From: Actinomadura syzygii
Lineage (GTDB): Bacteria; Actinomycetota; Actinomycetes; Streptosporangiales; Streptosporangiaceae
DNA: 64,000 nt
Reading direction: 5' to 3'
NCBI RefSeq assembly: GCF_008085905.1
Contig: NZ_VSFF01000009.1
Span: forward strand, 186,001-250,000
Part shown: positions 25,438 to 34,858 of the stretch, in pieces
How positions within the stretch are numbered: the first letter of the stretch is position 1
How the letters are laid out: each line of letters starts with the position of its first letter
Made by a program: the position numbers and the translations under genes
Notes under the pieces: generated by a model
What the model was told of the DNA's origin: nothing
Seen by the model: only the letters and a program-made list of their open reading frames with translations
Databases searched by the model: none

Positions 25438-27098
25438 CCGCGCTGAACGAGAGCACGTGGAACGAACTCGTCACCGCCGCCCTGCTGGGCACCGAACGCC
25501 GCGACCCGCCGCCCCTCCCCCAGGCCCCCGGCGAGGCGGCTGCTCGGACGTCCGCCGAGGCTGCCGACGAGACCGGCGGTCGGACGTCCGGCGGGGCGAC
25601 CGGCGCGACGGGGGGCGGGGTGCCCGACAAGGCGGGGCGGTTGCTCGACGCGGCGGCGGTGCTGGCGGTGCGGCGGCGGGCCGGGCTCGTTCCGTCCGGC
25701 GCGGTGCCGGAGCCGATCGCGCTCGCTCCGGAGGAGGACGTCCCCGTCGTGCCGGGCCCGGCGGCGGCGCGGCTGCGGCGGATCCTCGCGGGCGAGCAGA
25801 TCCGCGTCCTGCCCGAATGGCTCGACGCCGCCGCCTCCCGCGGCTTCCGGGTTCCCGCGCAGTCGCTGCCCGACCTGCTCGAACGCGGCCGCACCGACCG
25901 GATGCTGCGGCCGCCGATCGCGCGCGCGGCGGGACGGCGGGGCGTCTGGCTCGCGCTGCAGAACACCGACTGGGCCTACCTGGTCGGCGCGGGCGACGAC
26001 CCCGGCGGCGGCGCCGAGGTGTGGGAGACGGGGACGCGGAACAGGCGCGTCGCCTACCTGACCATGCTCCGCGGGTCCGACCCGGCGCGGGCGCGCGACC
26101 TGCTGCGCGGCACGTGGACCGCCGAGCCCGCGCCCGACCGGGCCGCGTTCCTCGCGACGTTCGCGCACGGCCTGTCGCTCGACGACGAGGAGTTCCTCGA
26201 AGCCGCGCTGGAGGACCGCGGCAAGGACGTCAGGCAGATCGCGTCCGACCTGCTCGCCCGCGTGCCCGCCTCCGCCTACGGGGAGCGGATGGCCGCGCGG
26301 GCGCGCGCCTGCCTCGTCCCGGAGCGGCGCTCGGCGCGCGGGCGGCGGCAGACGTGGATCCGGGTCGAGCCGCCGCGGGCCCACGACGAGGACATGGCGC
26401 GCGACGGCGTCCCGTTCCATCCGAGCGGGTCGTTCGCGCCGCGCGGCGGCGGGCGTCCGGTGGGCACGCGGGCGGCGTGGCTGCGCGAGATCCTCGCCCG
26501 CACCCCGCTCTCCACCTGGACGGACCTGTTCGGCCTCCCGCCCATGGAGATCGTCTGCCTGCCCCTCGGCGGCGGTCCCGGAGGGTCCGGCGGGTCGTCC
26601 GCGCAGAACGAGTGGGCGTCGGACGCGCGGGACGTCCACATCGGGTGGGCCCGCGCCGCCCTCGCCCAGCGCGACGCCGACTGGGCCCGCGCGCTGCTCA
26701 AGGGCGGCGTGATGGTGGACGAGCCGGAGGCCCTCGCCGACCTGCTGTCCGTCCTGCCGGAAAGCGAGCGCGACGCGGCGGCGGCCGACCTGATCCGCTG
26801 GGTGGAGGGGCAGCCCGACCTGCTGCGCGTCCTCGAACACGTGCCGGGCCCCTGGACGGGCCCGCTCGCGGCGGCGGTGCTGGCGGCGCTCGCCGCGTCG
26901 GCCGAGCGGCCGACGCGGCGCGACGAGCACCTCGTCACCCAACTCTGCCGCCTCGCCGACCTGCGGCTCGACCCGTCCGCCGCGCCCCGGCTCGACGGCC
27001 TCGCCGCCGAGCCCGACGCGGCGGTGCCGCGCGCCGTCCCCGAACTGATCGCCACCCTGCGCTTTCGCGACGAGATGCTGAAGGAGCTGAGCACGTGA
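25434..27098 (+). CDS. DUF5691 family protein
   Basis: A 554-residue cytosolic protein that I recognise as DUF5691, a helical-repeat-like family found with SWIM, MoxR and VWA genes. It starts MTALNESTWNELVTAALLGTERR; the WNELVTAALLGT motif is typical. A Gly/Thr-rich insert lies near 35-60. GTG 25434 overlaps the SWIM stop and its own stop overlaps the ATPase start, so it is translationally coupled on both sides. No catalytic motif is visible. It is likely a scaffold or adaptor. Confidence 0.82.
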   Translation: MTALNESTWNELVTAALLGTERRDPPPLPQAPGEAAARTSAEAADETGGRTSGGATGATGGGVPDKAGRLLDAAAVLAVRRRAGLVPSGAVPEPIALAPEEDVPVVPGPAAARLRRILAGEQIRVLPEWLDAAASRGFRVPAQSLPDLLERGRTDRMLRPPIARAAGRRGVWLALQNTDWAYLVGAGDDPGGGAEVWETGTRNRRVAYLTMLRGSDPARARDLLRGTWTAEPAPDRAAFLATFAHGLSLDDEEFLEAALEDRGKDVRQIASDLLARVPASAYGERMAARARACLVPERRSARGRRQTWIRVEPPRAHDEDMARDGVPFHPSGSFAPRGGGRPVGTRAAWLREILARTPLSTWTDLFGLPPMEIVCLPLGGGPGGSGGSSAQNEWASDARDVHIGWARAALAQRDADWARALLKGGVMVDEPEALADLLSVLPESERDAAAADLIRWVEGQPDLLRVLEHVPGPWTGPLAAAVLAALAASAERPTRRDEHLVTQLCRLADLRLDPSAAPRLDGLAAEPDAAVPRAVPELIATLRFRDEMLKELST

Positions 27099-28180
27099 CC
27101 GAAGACGCCGTCCTGCGGCCGCACGCCGAGCAGGAGCACGCCGGTGAACTGGCGCGGCTGGCCGAGCACGACGACCGACCCCGCCCGCCCGGCTGGCGGC
27201 TGTCGCCGTGGGCCGTCACGACGTACCTGCTCGGCGGCGAACTGCCGGACGGCACCGCGATCAGCCCGAAGTACGTGGGGCCGCGACGGCTGATGGAGGT
27301 GGCGGTCGCGACGCTCGCCACCGACCGGGCGCTGCTGCTGCTCGGCGTGCCCGGCACGGCGAAGACGTGGGTGTCGGAGCACCTCGCGGCGGCCGTCAGC
27401 GGCGACTCGACGCTCCTCGTCCAGGGAACGGCGGGCACCGCCGAGGAGGCGATCCGCTACGGGTGGAACTACGCGCGGCTGCTCGCCGAGGGGCCGTCGG
27501 AGAAGGCCCTGGTCGAGAGCCCGGTGATGCGGGCGATGCGGAGCGGCGCGGTCGTCCGGGTCGAGGAGCTGACCCGGATGCCGTCCGACGTGCAGGACAG
27601 CCTGATCACCGTCCTGTCGGAGAAGACGCTGCCCGTCCCGGAGCTGAACACCGAGGTCCAGGCGCGCAAGGGCTTCACCGTGATCGCCACCGCGAACGAC
27701 CGCGACCGGGGCGTGAACGAGCTGTCCAGCGCGCTGCGCCGCCGGTTCAACACGGTCGTGCTGCCGCTGCCGGAGACCGTCGAGGACGAGGTCGACATCG
27801 TCTCCCGCCGCGTCGACCAGATCGGCGCGGGCCTGGAGCTGCCCGAGTCCCCGGCCGGGCTGGAGGAGATCCGCCGCGTCGTGACCGTGTTCCGCGAGCT
27901 GCGGTCGGGCGTGACGGGCGACGGGCGCACCAAGCTCAAGTCCCCGAGCGGGACGCTCAGCACCGCCGAGGCGATCTCGGTCGTGACCAGCGGGCTCGCG
28001 CTCGCCGCGCACTTCGGCGACGGGGTGCTGCGCGCCGCCGACGTCGCGGGCGGGATCGTCGGCGCCGTCGTCCAGGACCCGGTCTCCGACGGCGTCGTGT
28101 GGCAGGAGTACCTGGAGGCCGTCGTCCGCGACCGGCCCGAGTGGCGCGACTTCTACCGCGCGTGCCGGGAGGTGTCTTGA
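27095..28180 (+). CDS. MoxR-like AAA+ ATPase
   Basis: A 361-residue AAA+ protein with Walker A GVPGTAKT (84-91), a Walker B-type segment VVRVEEL, and sensor 1 ATAND followed by an arginine-rich RRRFN. It has a short N-terminal extension of about 40 residues. GTG 27095 overlaps the DUF5691 stop. Together with the VWA protein two genes downstream it forms a MoxR-VWA pair, in which the ATPase is expected to load or remodel a client, perhaps by metal insertion or complex disassembly. Confidence 0.93.
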   Translation: MTEDAVLRPHAEQEHAGELARLAEHDDRPRPPGWRLSPWAVTTYLLGGELPDGTAISPKYVGPRRLMEVAVATLATDRALLLLGVPGTAKTWVSEHLAAAVSGDSTLLVQGTAGTAEEAIRYGWNYARLLAEGPSEKALVESPVMRAMRSGAVVRVEELTRMPSDVQDSLITVLSEKTLPVPELNTEVQARKGFTVIATANDRDRGVNELSSALRRRFNTVVLPLPETVEDEVDIVSRRVDQIGAGLELPESPAGLEEIRRVVTVFRELRSGVTGDGRTKLKSPSGTLSTAEAISVVTSGLALAAHFGDGVLRAADVAGGIVGAVVQDPVSDGVVWQEYLEAVVRDRPEWRDFYRACREVS

Positions 28181-30438
28181 GCCGAGTCGAGGTCTACGGG
28201 ATCCGGCACCACGGTCCCGGCTCGGCGCGGGCGCTGCGCGGCGCCCTGGAGGAGTTCAAGCCGGACGCGGTGCTGATCGAGGGCCCGCCCGAGGCCGACC
28301 CGATCGTGGAGCTCGCGGGCGACCCGGGGATGGCGCCGCCGGTCGCGCTGCTCGCCTACGCCCCCGCCTCGTCCGCGTCCGGCCCGTCCGGCGCGTCGGG
28401 GCAGGGCTCGGAGGAGGGCGAGGACGGCCGCAAGGCCGCGTTCTGGCCGTTCGCCGAGTTCAGCCCCGAATGGCAGGCGATCAAGTACGGGCTGGGGGCG
28501 GGCGTCCCGGTCCGGTTCTGCGACCTGCCGGCGGCGCAGCAGCTCGTCCCGTCCGAGGAGGCGGAGCCCCCGCCGGACGAGGCGGACGTCCGGCTCGACC
28601 CGCTCGGCCGCCTCGCGGAGGCCGCCGGGTACGACGACGCCGAGCGCTGGTGGGACGACGTCGTCGAGCACCGCGGCGCGGGCCCGTCGCCGTTCCCCGC
28701 CATCGCGGAGGCGATGGCCGAGCTGCGCGAACGAATGGACGGGTCCCGCCACCCGCGGCGCGAGGATCAGCGCGAGGCGCACATGCGCCGGACGCTCCGC
28801 CGCACCCTCAAGGAGGGCCACGAGCGGGTCGCGGTCGTGTGCGGGGCGTGGCACGTCCCGGCGCTGACGGCGAAGGTCCCCGCCGCCCACGACGACCGGA
28901 CGCTGCGCGGCCTGCCCAAGGCCAAGGTCGCGATGACCTGGGTCCCGTGGACGCACGGCCGCCTCGCCGGGCGCTCCGGATACGGCGCGGGCGTCCGCTC
29001 CCCCGGCTGGTACAGCCACCTGTTCGCGGCCGCCGACCGGCCGATCGAGCGCTGGCTGACCGCCGCCGCGCGGGTGCTCCGCGAGGAGGACCTGCACGTC
29101 TCGTCCGCGCACGTGATCGAGGCCGTCCGGCTGGCGGAGGCGCTCGCCGCGCTGCGCGGCCGCCCGCTCGCCGGGCTGGACGAGGTCACCGAGGCGACCC
29201 GGGCGGTGCTGTGCGAGGGCGCCGACCTGCCGGTCGAGCTGATCCAGCGGCGGATGGTCGTCGGGGAGCGGCTCGGCGCCGTCCCGGAGCGGACGCCGAT
29301 GGTGCCGCTCCAGCGCGACCTCCAGGCCGAGCAGCGGCGGCTGCGGCTCAAGCCGTCCGCGCTCGACAAGGAGCAGGACCTCGACCTCCGCAAGCCCACC
29401 GACCTGGAGCGCAGCCGCCTGCTGCACCGCCTGCGCCTGCTGGACGTGAACTGGGGCGTCCCGTCCGACACGGGCCGGTCGAAGGGCACGTTCCGCGAGA
29501 CGTGGACGCTGATGTGGCGTCCCGAGTTCGACGTCGAGCTGATCGAGGCGGGCGCGTGGGGCACGACCGTGCGCGGCGCGTCGACGGCGCGCGCGAAGGC
29601 GGTCGCCGCGCACGCCACCGCGCTCGCCGACCTCACGTCCGTGGCGGAGCGGTGCCTGCTCGCCGACCTCGGCGACGCGCTGCCCGACGTGATGCGCGCC
29701 CTCGCCGACCGGGCGGCCGTCGACACCGACGTCGCGCGGCTGATGTCCGCGCTGCCCGCACTCGTGCGGGCGCTGCGCTACGGCGACGTCCGCGGCACGT
29801 CGACGGGACCGCTCCGCACGGTGGTCGACGGGCTGATCGTCCGCGTCTGCGTGGGCCTGCCCCCTGCCGTGGCGAACCTCGACGACGACGCGGCCCGCGA
29901 ATTCCTGTCCCACATCGACGCCGTGCACGGCGCGCTGGCCCTCCTCGGCGACGACGGGCACACCGAGGGCTGGCGGCGGACGCTGGAGGGCCTGCTCGCG
30001 CGTCCCGACATCCTGCACGGCCTGATCGAGGGCCGCCTCACCCGCCTGCTGCTGGACGCGGGCCGCCTCGACGACGTCCCCGACCGGATGGCGCGGGCGG
30101 TGTCGGTCGGGGCCGCGCCCGCGCGGGCGGCCGCGTGGGTGGAGGGCTTCCTGTCGGGCGGGGCGCTGCTGCTCGTCCATGACGACGACCTGCTCCGCCT
30201 CGTCGACCAGTGGGTCTCGGGGCTGCCCGCCGACTCGTTCACCGACGTCCTGCCGCTGCTGCGGCGCACCTTCGGCGCCTACGCCGCCGCCGAGCGGCGC
30301 GCCATCGGCGAGCGGCTCCGCCGCCGGGGCCGGTCGCCGTCCGGGCCGTCCCGCCCGGCGGACGACGTCGACGACGCCCGCGCGGCCGCAGCCGTCGCCA
30401 CGACCCTGCACATCCTCGGCTGGACGGAGACCCGATGA
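28177..30438 (+). CDS. DUF5682 family protein with GxxH hydrolase-like motifs
   Basis: A 753-residue protein I recognise as DUF5682. The N-terminus has GIRHHGPGSARAL (H11, H12), LIEGPPEAD (E35) and later VVCGAWHVPAL (H226). Two GxxH motifs and an intervening glutamate are the layout seen in TraB/TIKI, ChaN and EreA-type metal-dependent hydrolases, so this may be a metal-binding enzyme. The C-terminal 500 residues are helical. It starts at a rare TTG (28177) whose overlap TTGA and GGGAGG ribosome site fix it. It is the largest member of the operon. Confidence 0.82.
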   Translation: MSRVEVYGIRHHGPGSARALRGALEEFKPDAVLIEGPPEADPIVELAGDPGMAPPVALLAYAPASSASGPSGASGQGSEEGEDGRKAAFWPFAEFSPEWQAIKYGLGAGVPVRFCDLPAAQQLVPSEEAEPPPDEADVRLDPLGRLAEAAGYDDAERWWDDVVEHRGAGPSPFPAIAEAMAELRERMDGSRHPRREDQREAHMRRTLRRTLKEGHERVAVVCGAWHVPALTAKVPAAHDDRTLRGLPKAKVAMTWVPWTHGRLAGRSGYGAGVRSPGWYSHLFAAADRPIERWLTAAARVLREEDLHVSSAHVIEAVRLAEALAALRGRPLAGLDEVTEATRAVLCEGADLPVELIQRRMVVGERLGAVPERTPMVPLQRDLQAEQRRLRLKPSALDKEQDLDLRKPTDLERSRLLHRLRLLDVNWGVPSDTGRSKGTFRETWTLMWRPEFDVELIEAGAWGTTVRGASTARAKAVAAHATALADLTSVAERCLLADLGDALPDVMRALADRAAVDTDVARLMSALPALVRALRYGDVRGTSTGPLRTVVDGLIVRVCVGLPPAVANLDDDAAREFLSHIDAVHGALALLGDDGHTEGWRRTLEGLLARPDILHGLIEGRLTRLLLDAGRLDDVPDRMARAVSVGAAPARAAAWVEGFLSGGALLLVHDDDLLRLVDQWVSGLPADSFTDVLPLLRRTFGAYAAAERRAIGERLRRRGRSPSGPSRPADDVDDARAAAAVATTLHILGWTETR

Positions 30439-31598
30439 CCGACGAGCGGTTGCGGCGCTGGCGGCTGGTGCTCGGCGGGGAGCACGCCGACGGCACCGGC
30501 GTGACGCTGACCGGCGACGACGTCCGCATGGACGGCGCCCTGGAGAAGCTCTACGGCGCGGGCGAGGAGGGACGTCCCCGGCCGGGGCGGCGCAGCGCCG
30601 GGCTCGGCGACTCCGCGCCCTCGGTCGCGCGGTGGCTCGGCGACATCCGCGACTACTTCCCGTCGAGCGTCGTCCAGGTCATGCAGAAGGACGCGATCGA
30701 GCGCCTCGACCTCACCCGGCTGCTGCTGGAGCCGGAGATGCTCGACGCCGTCGAACCGGACGTCCACCTCGTCGGCACCCTGCTCTCGCTGAACAAGGTG
30801 CTGCCCGACCGGGCCCGCGAGTCGGCGCGGGCGGTGGTGCGCGGCGTCGTCCGCGACCTGGAGCGCAGGCTCGCCCAGCGGACCCGTTCGGCGGTCGGCG
30901 GCGCCCTCGACCGCGCCGCCCGCACGTCCCGGCCGCGCCGCCTCGCCGACGTCGACTGGAACCGGACGATCCGCGCGAACCTGCGGCACTACCTGCCCGA
31001 GCACGGCACGCTCGTCCCGGAGCGGCTGATCGGGTACGGGCGGCGGCAGCAGGCCGTCAAGCGGGACGTCGTCCTCGCCATCGACCAGAGCGGCTCGATG
31101 GCGGCGTCGGTGGTGTACGCGAGCGTGTTCGGCGCGGTGCTCGCCTCGATGCGGTCCCTGCGCACGTCGCTCGTGGTCTTCGACACCAGCGTCGTCGACC
31201 TGACCGACCAGCTCCACGACCCGGTGGAGGTGCTGTTCGGCACGCAACTCGGCGGCGGCACCGACATCAACCGCGCCGTCGCCTACTGCCAGGGTCTCGT
31301 GACACGTCCGAACGACACGGTCCTCGTGCTGATCAGCGACCTGTACGAGGGCGGGGTGCGCGAGGAGCTGCTGAGCCGCGTGGCGACGCTGACGGGTGCG
31401 GGCGTCCAGGTCGTGGTGCTGCTCGCCCTGTCGGACGAGGGCACCCCCGCCTACGACCACGAGAACGCGGCGGCGCTGGCGGCGATGGGCGTGCCCGCCT
31501 TCGCCTGCACCCCGGACGCGTTCCCCGACCTGATGGCCGCCGCGATCGAGCGCCGAGACCTCAAGCGGTGGACGGAGCGCCACGAGTCAGCGAGGTGA
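30435..31598 (+). CDS. VWA domain-containing protein (CoxE-like)
   Basis: A 387-residue protein with a helical N-terminal half and a C-terminal von Willebrand A domain. The MIDAS motif DQSGSM is at 217-222 and the third metal-loop residue at T276/D277 in GGGTD, so metal binding looks intact. ATG 30435 overlaps the DUF5682 stop (ATGA). It is the partner of the MoxR-like ATPase in the operon. Its last 12 bases overlap the end of the convergent kinase gene, so the operon ends here. Confidence 0.93.
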   Translation: MTDERLRRWRLVLGGEHADGTGVTLTGDDVRMDGALEKLYGAGEEGRPRPGRRSAGLGDSAPSVARWLGDIRDYFPSSVVQVMQKDAIERLDLTRLLLEPEMLDAVEPDVHLVGTLLSLNKVLPDRARESARAVVRGVVRDLERRLAQRTRSAVGGALDRAARTSRPRRLADVDWNRTIRANLRHYLPEHGTLVPERLIGYGRRQQAVKRDVVLAIDQSGSMAASVVYASVFGAVLASMRSLRTSLVVFDTSVVDLTDQLHDPVEVLFGTQLGGGTDINRAVAYCQGLVTRPNDTVLVLISDLYEGGVREELLSRVATLTGAGVQVVVLLALSDEGTPAYDHENAAALAAMGVPAFACTPDAFPDLMAAAIERRDLKRWTERHESAR

Positions 31599-33203
31599 CC
31601 GCGTCAGCCCCATGGCCAGCAGGAGGACGACCACGGCGGTCAGCACGGCGTGCCCGGTCAGCACGGGCGCCTCGACCCTGACCACCGTGCCCCACGCCGC
31701 GAACATCGCGACCCGGGCGACGCGCGCGGCCATGACCGTCAAGACGGCGGCGCGGCTGCCCCGCCAGGCCAGGATGGCCGCGACCAGCGTGACGATCGCC
31801 ACCAGGACGAACGAGGAGGCCACCACCAGCAGCAGACCGCCCCGGTGCCCGTAGGTCAGCGACGGCCGGGCGATGAGCATGGCGAGTGTGAGGACGTCCA
31901 CCGCGGCCAGCAGCGCGGCGAGCAGCAGCCCGACCAGCAGCGCGGGCCCCCGCCGCACCCTCCTGACCGCCACCGGCACCTGCCCGGTCCCACCCCAGGC
32001 TCCCGCCTGCCCCGAGCCTGCGGCGCTCGGTGGTTCGGGCGAAGGGGCTGGGCGGATGGGGTGCGGTTCCGGGTGGGTCGACCAGGCGTCTTGCCCGGGT
32101 GCCGCGTTACCGGGCGCGCCGGTGGGAGGGGCTGGGTGGCTTGGGCGCGAGTTCGGTTGGAGTTGCAGGGAGTTCTGTCCGGGGGCCGCGCTGCCGGGCG
32201 CGCCGGGGTGGGGCTGGGGCGGGGTGGTGCCGGGGTGTTCCCATGGGCGGGTGCCAGGGGTGTCTTGGGGGAGGCGGGCGGTGGGGTGCTGGGACGGGGC
32301 GGGCATGTGCTCGGTCGCCGTGTCCAGGCGGGCGGTGCCGGGGCGGGCGCCGTCCAGGGTGGCGGTGTCGAGGCGGGCGTGGCGTTCGCGTTCGCCCAGG
32401 AGCCAGAGGAGGACGTCCTCCGAGGTCGGGCGGGCCTTCGGGTCCTTGGCGAGGCAGGCGGCCGCGACGTCGGCGAGCGGAGCGGGCAGGACGCTCAGGT
32501 CGGGCGTCTCGTGCATGATCCGGTACATCACGGCGGGCAGCGCGCCCCCGGCGAACGGGTCGCGGCCGGTGGCGGCGAACAGCAGGGTGCTCGCCCAGGC
32601 GAACAGGTCGGTGCCGGGCCCGACGCGCCCGGCGAACTGCTCGGGCGCCATGTAGGCGGGGGTGCCGACGACCTGGCTGGTCATGGTGGCGCCCGCGTCG
32701 AACGCGCGGGCGATGCCGAAGTCGATCACGCGCGGGCCGTCCGGGCCCATCAGGACGTTCTGCGGCTTGAAGTCGCGGTGCACGACGTTCGCGCGGTGGA
32801 TCGCGGTGAGCGCCGTGACCGAGCTGATCGCGAGCCGGTCGAGGTCGGCGCCGGTGCGCGGCCCCTCCTCGTGGACGAGCGCCCGCAGCGACAGCCCGGG
32901 GACGTACTCGCTGACGATGTAGGGCCGGTCGCCCGCCATGTCGGCGGCGAGCATCTGCGCCGTGCAGAACCCGGCGACGCGCTGGAGCAGCGCCAGCTCG
33001 CGGACGAACCGCTCCCGCGCGCCCGCGTCGGCGAGCAGCTGCGCGTGCAGCAGCTTGACCGCGACGCGGGACGGCCCCGTCCCCGGCTCGACGGGGCGGC
33101 CGAGGTAGACCGCGCCCTGCCCGCCGGTGCCGATCTTGCCGAGCAGCTCCCAGCCGCCGAGCCGGACGGGATCGGCGGCGGAGAGGGGAATCGGACCCGC
33201 CAT
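31587..33203 (-). CDS. Ser/Thr protein kinase with four C-terminal membrane helices
   Basis: A 538-residue kinase. The catalytic domain (about 18-275) has GTGGQGAVY, ATP lysine K50, HRDFKPQN with D144 and an IDFG motif. A long Pro/Gly/Thr linker follows, and the last 130 residues carry four membrane helices rather than a single helix plus sensor, so little is exposed outside. ATG 33203 has GGGGG upstream; GTG 33209 is an alternative. Its 3' end overlaps the VWA gene by 12 bases. It may respond to membrane state; the target is unknown. Confidence 0.92.
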   Translation of the reverse strand: MAGPIPLSAADPVRLGGWELLGKIGTGGQGAVYLGRPVEPGTGPSRVAVKLLHAQLLADAGARERFVRELALLQRVAGFCTAQMLAADMAGDRPYIVSEYVPGLSLRALVHEEGPRTGADLDRLAISSVTALTAIHRANVVHRDFKPQNVLMGPDGPRVIDFGIARAFDAGATMTSQVVGTPAYMAPEQFAGRVGPGTDLFAWASTLLFAATGRDPFAGGALPAVMYRIMHETPDLSVLPAPLADVAAACLAKDPKARPTSEDVLLWLLGERERHARLDTATLDGARPGTARLDTATEHMPAPSQHPTARLPQDTPGTRPWEHPGTTPPQPHPGAPGSAAPGQNSLQLQPNSRPSHPAPPTGAPGNAAPGQDAWSTHPEPHPIRPAPSPEPPSAAGSGQAGAWGGTGQVPVAVRRVRRGPALLVGLLLAALLAAVDVLTLAMLIARPSLTYGHRGGLLLVVASSFVLVAIVTLVAAILAWRGSRAAVLTVMAARVARVAMFAAWGTVVRVEAPVLTGHAVLTAVVVLLLAMGLTRSPR

Positions 33204-33348
33204 TCGCACCCCCGTCGGGTCCCCGACACCGGCTCCGCGGCCGGCCGTGGAAATTCGAGCATTCCGCCGAGCACAAATCCGCTCCGCCCGGCATCAAAGA
33301 GTATAGGTTCGGCTGGCCCGAGGCGGGAGACAGCGGGAGACATGACGC

Positions 33349-34398
33349 ATGCCTGAGATCCATTCGAGAATTGCGCGGCGCCGGAGCCGGGTCCGGTCGG
33401 CGGCGGTGGCCGCGACGGCCCTGGCGCTGGTGGCGACCGCGCTGTCCGCGTGCGGGGACGCGGGCGCCACCATCACCAGGCTGACCGTGGGAACGCCGGG
33501 CCCCGACCCGTACACGCTGGTGGCCAACACCGACAAGACGGACGTCAAGCACCGGCCCCAGGCGGGCGGGACGAAGACCGGCGACTCCCCCGGCCTCTAC
33601 GGCGGGACGCGCCAGACGTCCACCTGCGACCAGCAGAAGCTGGTCGCGTTCCTGCAGGCCAACCCGGACAAGGCGAAAGCGTGGGCGGCCGTGCAGGGCA
33701 TCCCGGTGAGCGACATCCCGCGGTACGTGTCGCGGCTGACGCCGGTCCTGCTGCGCACCGACACGCTGGTCACGAACCACGGGTACCACGACGGGAGGGC
33801 GACGGCCGCGCCCGCCGTCCTCCAGGCCGGAATGGGCGTTTTGATCAATGGTTACGGAGTGCCCACGGTCAAGTGCAATTGCGGAAATCCGCTGACCCGT
33901 CCGAAGGAAAAGATCTCTTCCGGCAAGGTGTCCTATACTGGCCGATCCTGGTCGGGATTCACGAAGCGGAATGTGACGGAGATCCAGCCCCGGGATTCGC
34001 GGAAGGGCACGATCGAGAGCTTCGTCCTCGTCGACCCGGAGGCGACGATGGGGTTCGAGCGGCCGCGCGCCACCGAGGGCGAGTCGGACGGGCCGCCCAC
34101 CGAGCTGCCGGCCACGGAGACCGAGGTCCCGACGAGCGACTCGCCCGCGCCGACCGACTCCGGACTGGACTCGCCGACCGTCGATTCGCCGGGTCCGGAG
34201 TCGCCCGGGACCGAGTCGCCGGGCACGGAGACGCCGAGCCCCGAGGTGTCGTCGGGCTCGCCGGGCGTCCCGTCCGAGAATCCGGGTACGGGCGGCGGGG
34301 ACCCGGGCACGGGCGGCGGGATCGAGCAGCCCGGCGGCACCACGCAGGGCCCGATGTCGCTGCCGCCGTCCGAGGAGCCCGCCCCGACGGTCTCCTGA
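33349..34398 (+). CDS. DUF6777 lipoprotein
   Basis: A 349-residue exported lipoprotein. A basic N-terminus and hydrophobic core end in the lipobox LSAC (cleavage before C35). The domain with YGGTRQTSTCD, LVAFLQANPDKAKAWA and VKCNCGNPLTRP matches DUF6777 proteins of actinobacteria, with conserved cysteines likely to form disulphides. The last 120 residues are Pro/Ser/Thr/Glu-rich repeats (SPGTESPGTE, GTGGGDPGTGGG), a wall-spanning stalk or disordered tail. It is divergent from the kinase gene, from which it may be co-regulated. Confidence 0.85.
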   Translation: MPEIHSRIARRRSRVRSAAVAATALALVATALSACGDAGATITRLTVGTPGPDPYTLVANTDKTDVKHRPQAGGTKTGDSPGLYGGTRQTSTCDQQKLVAFLQANPDKAKAWAAVQGIPVSDIPRYVSRLTPVLLRTDTLVTNHGYHDGRATAAPAVLQAGMGVLINGYGVPTVKCNCGNPLTRPKEKISSGKVSYTGRSWSGFTKRNVTEIQPRDSRKGTIESFVLVDPEATMGFERPRATEGESDGPPTELPATETEVPTSDSPAPTDSGLDSPTVDSPGPESPGTESPGTETPSPEVSSGSPGVPSENPGTGGGDPGTGGGIEQPGGTTQGPMSLPPSEEPAPTVS

Positions 34399-34410
34399 GC
34401 GAGCCTGGAG

Positions 34411-34430
34411 TATATTTGCTCGTATGAGCA
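34411..34430 (+). promoter_or_regulatory. ArsR-type operator over a leaderless start
   Basis: TATATT (34411-34416) lies 7 nt before ATG 34424, so the ArsR mRNA is probably leaderless. An inverted repeat TGCTC-GTAT-GAGCA (34417-34430) covers the expected start site and the start codon. This is the usual place for autoregulation by an ArsR/SmtB metal sensor. Confidence 0.55.
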
Positions 34431-34858
34431 GTGCTTCAGATATCGCCCCCGACGCCTCGGGCGTCACCGCCGCGGCGGCGCCGGAGGCCGTCGCGGCGGA
34501 CGCGTGCGCGGTCCGCGTCGTCGACCCCGCGAAGGTCGCCCTGGTCACGGCCGCGCTCCCGGCCGGGGAGACGATCAACGAGCTGGCGCAGGTGTTCGGG
34601 CTGCTGTCCGACCCCGGGCGGCTCCGGGTGATCATCGCGCTGCTCGAAGGCGGCGAGATGTGCGTGTGCGACATCGCCGCGTCCTGCGGGCACTCGGAGT
34701 CGGCGGTCTCGCACGCGCTGCGGCTGCTGCGCGCCAACCGGGTCGTGCGGGTCCGCCGGTCCGGCCGGATGGCCTACTACCGGCTGGACGACTCGCACGT
34801 CCGGATGCTGCTCGACCTCGCCCTCACCCACGTCGGCCACGGGGAGGACTCCCGATGA
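34424..34858 (+). CDS. ArsR/SmtB family metal-sensing repressor
   Basis: A 144-residue winged-helix repressor with a 45-residue N-terminal extension. The alpha-3 helix contains EMCVCDIAASCGH (C80, C82, C88, H90), the CxC metal site used by CadC/ArsR/CmtR-type sensors. The recognition helix is SESAVSHALRLLR. It lies upstream of a CDF efflux transporter and is joined to it by a 23-codon micro-ORF. It likely senses a divalent metal such as zinc or cadmium; the exact metal cannot be read. Confidence 0.93.
   Translation: MSSASDIAPDASGVTAAAAPEAVAADACAVRVVDPAKVALVTAALPAGETINELAQVFGLLSDPGRLRVIIALLEGGEMCVCDIAASCGHSESAVSHALRLLRANRVVRVRRSGRMAYYRLDDSHVRMLLDLALTHVGHGEDSR

Noticed and set aside
24139..31598. 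Classical restriction-modification or CRISPR-type defence island
   Set aside because: No nuclease, methyltransferase, toxin or repeat array is visible in or beside the operon.
33269..33348. Promoter TATAGG (33302-33307) for the DUF6777 gene
   Set aside because: The hexamer is plausible but no matching -35 or spacing could be shown, so it is not listed as a feature.
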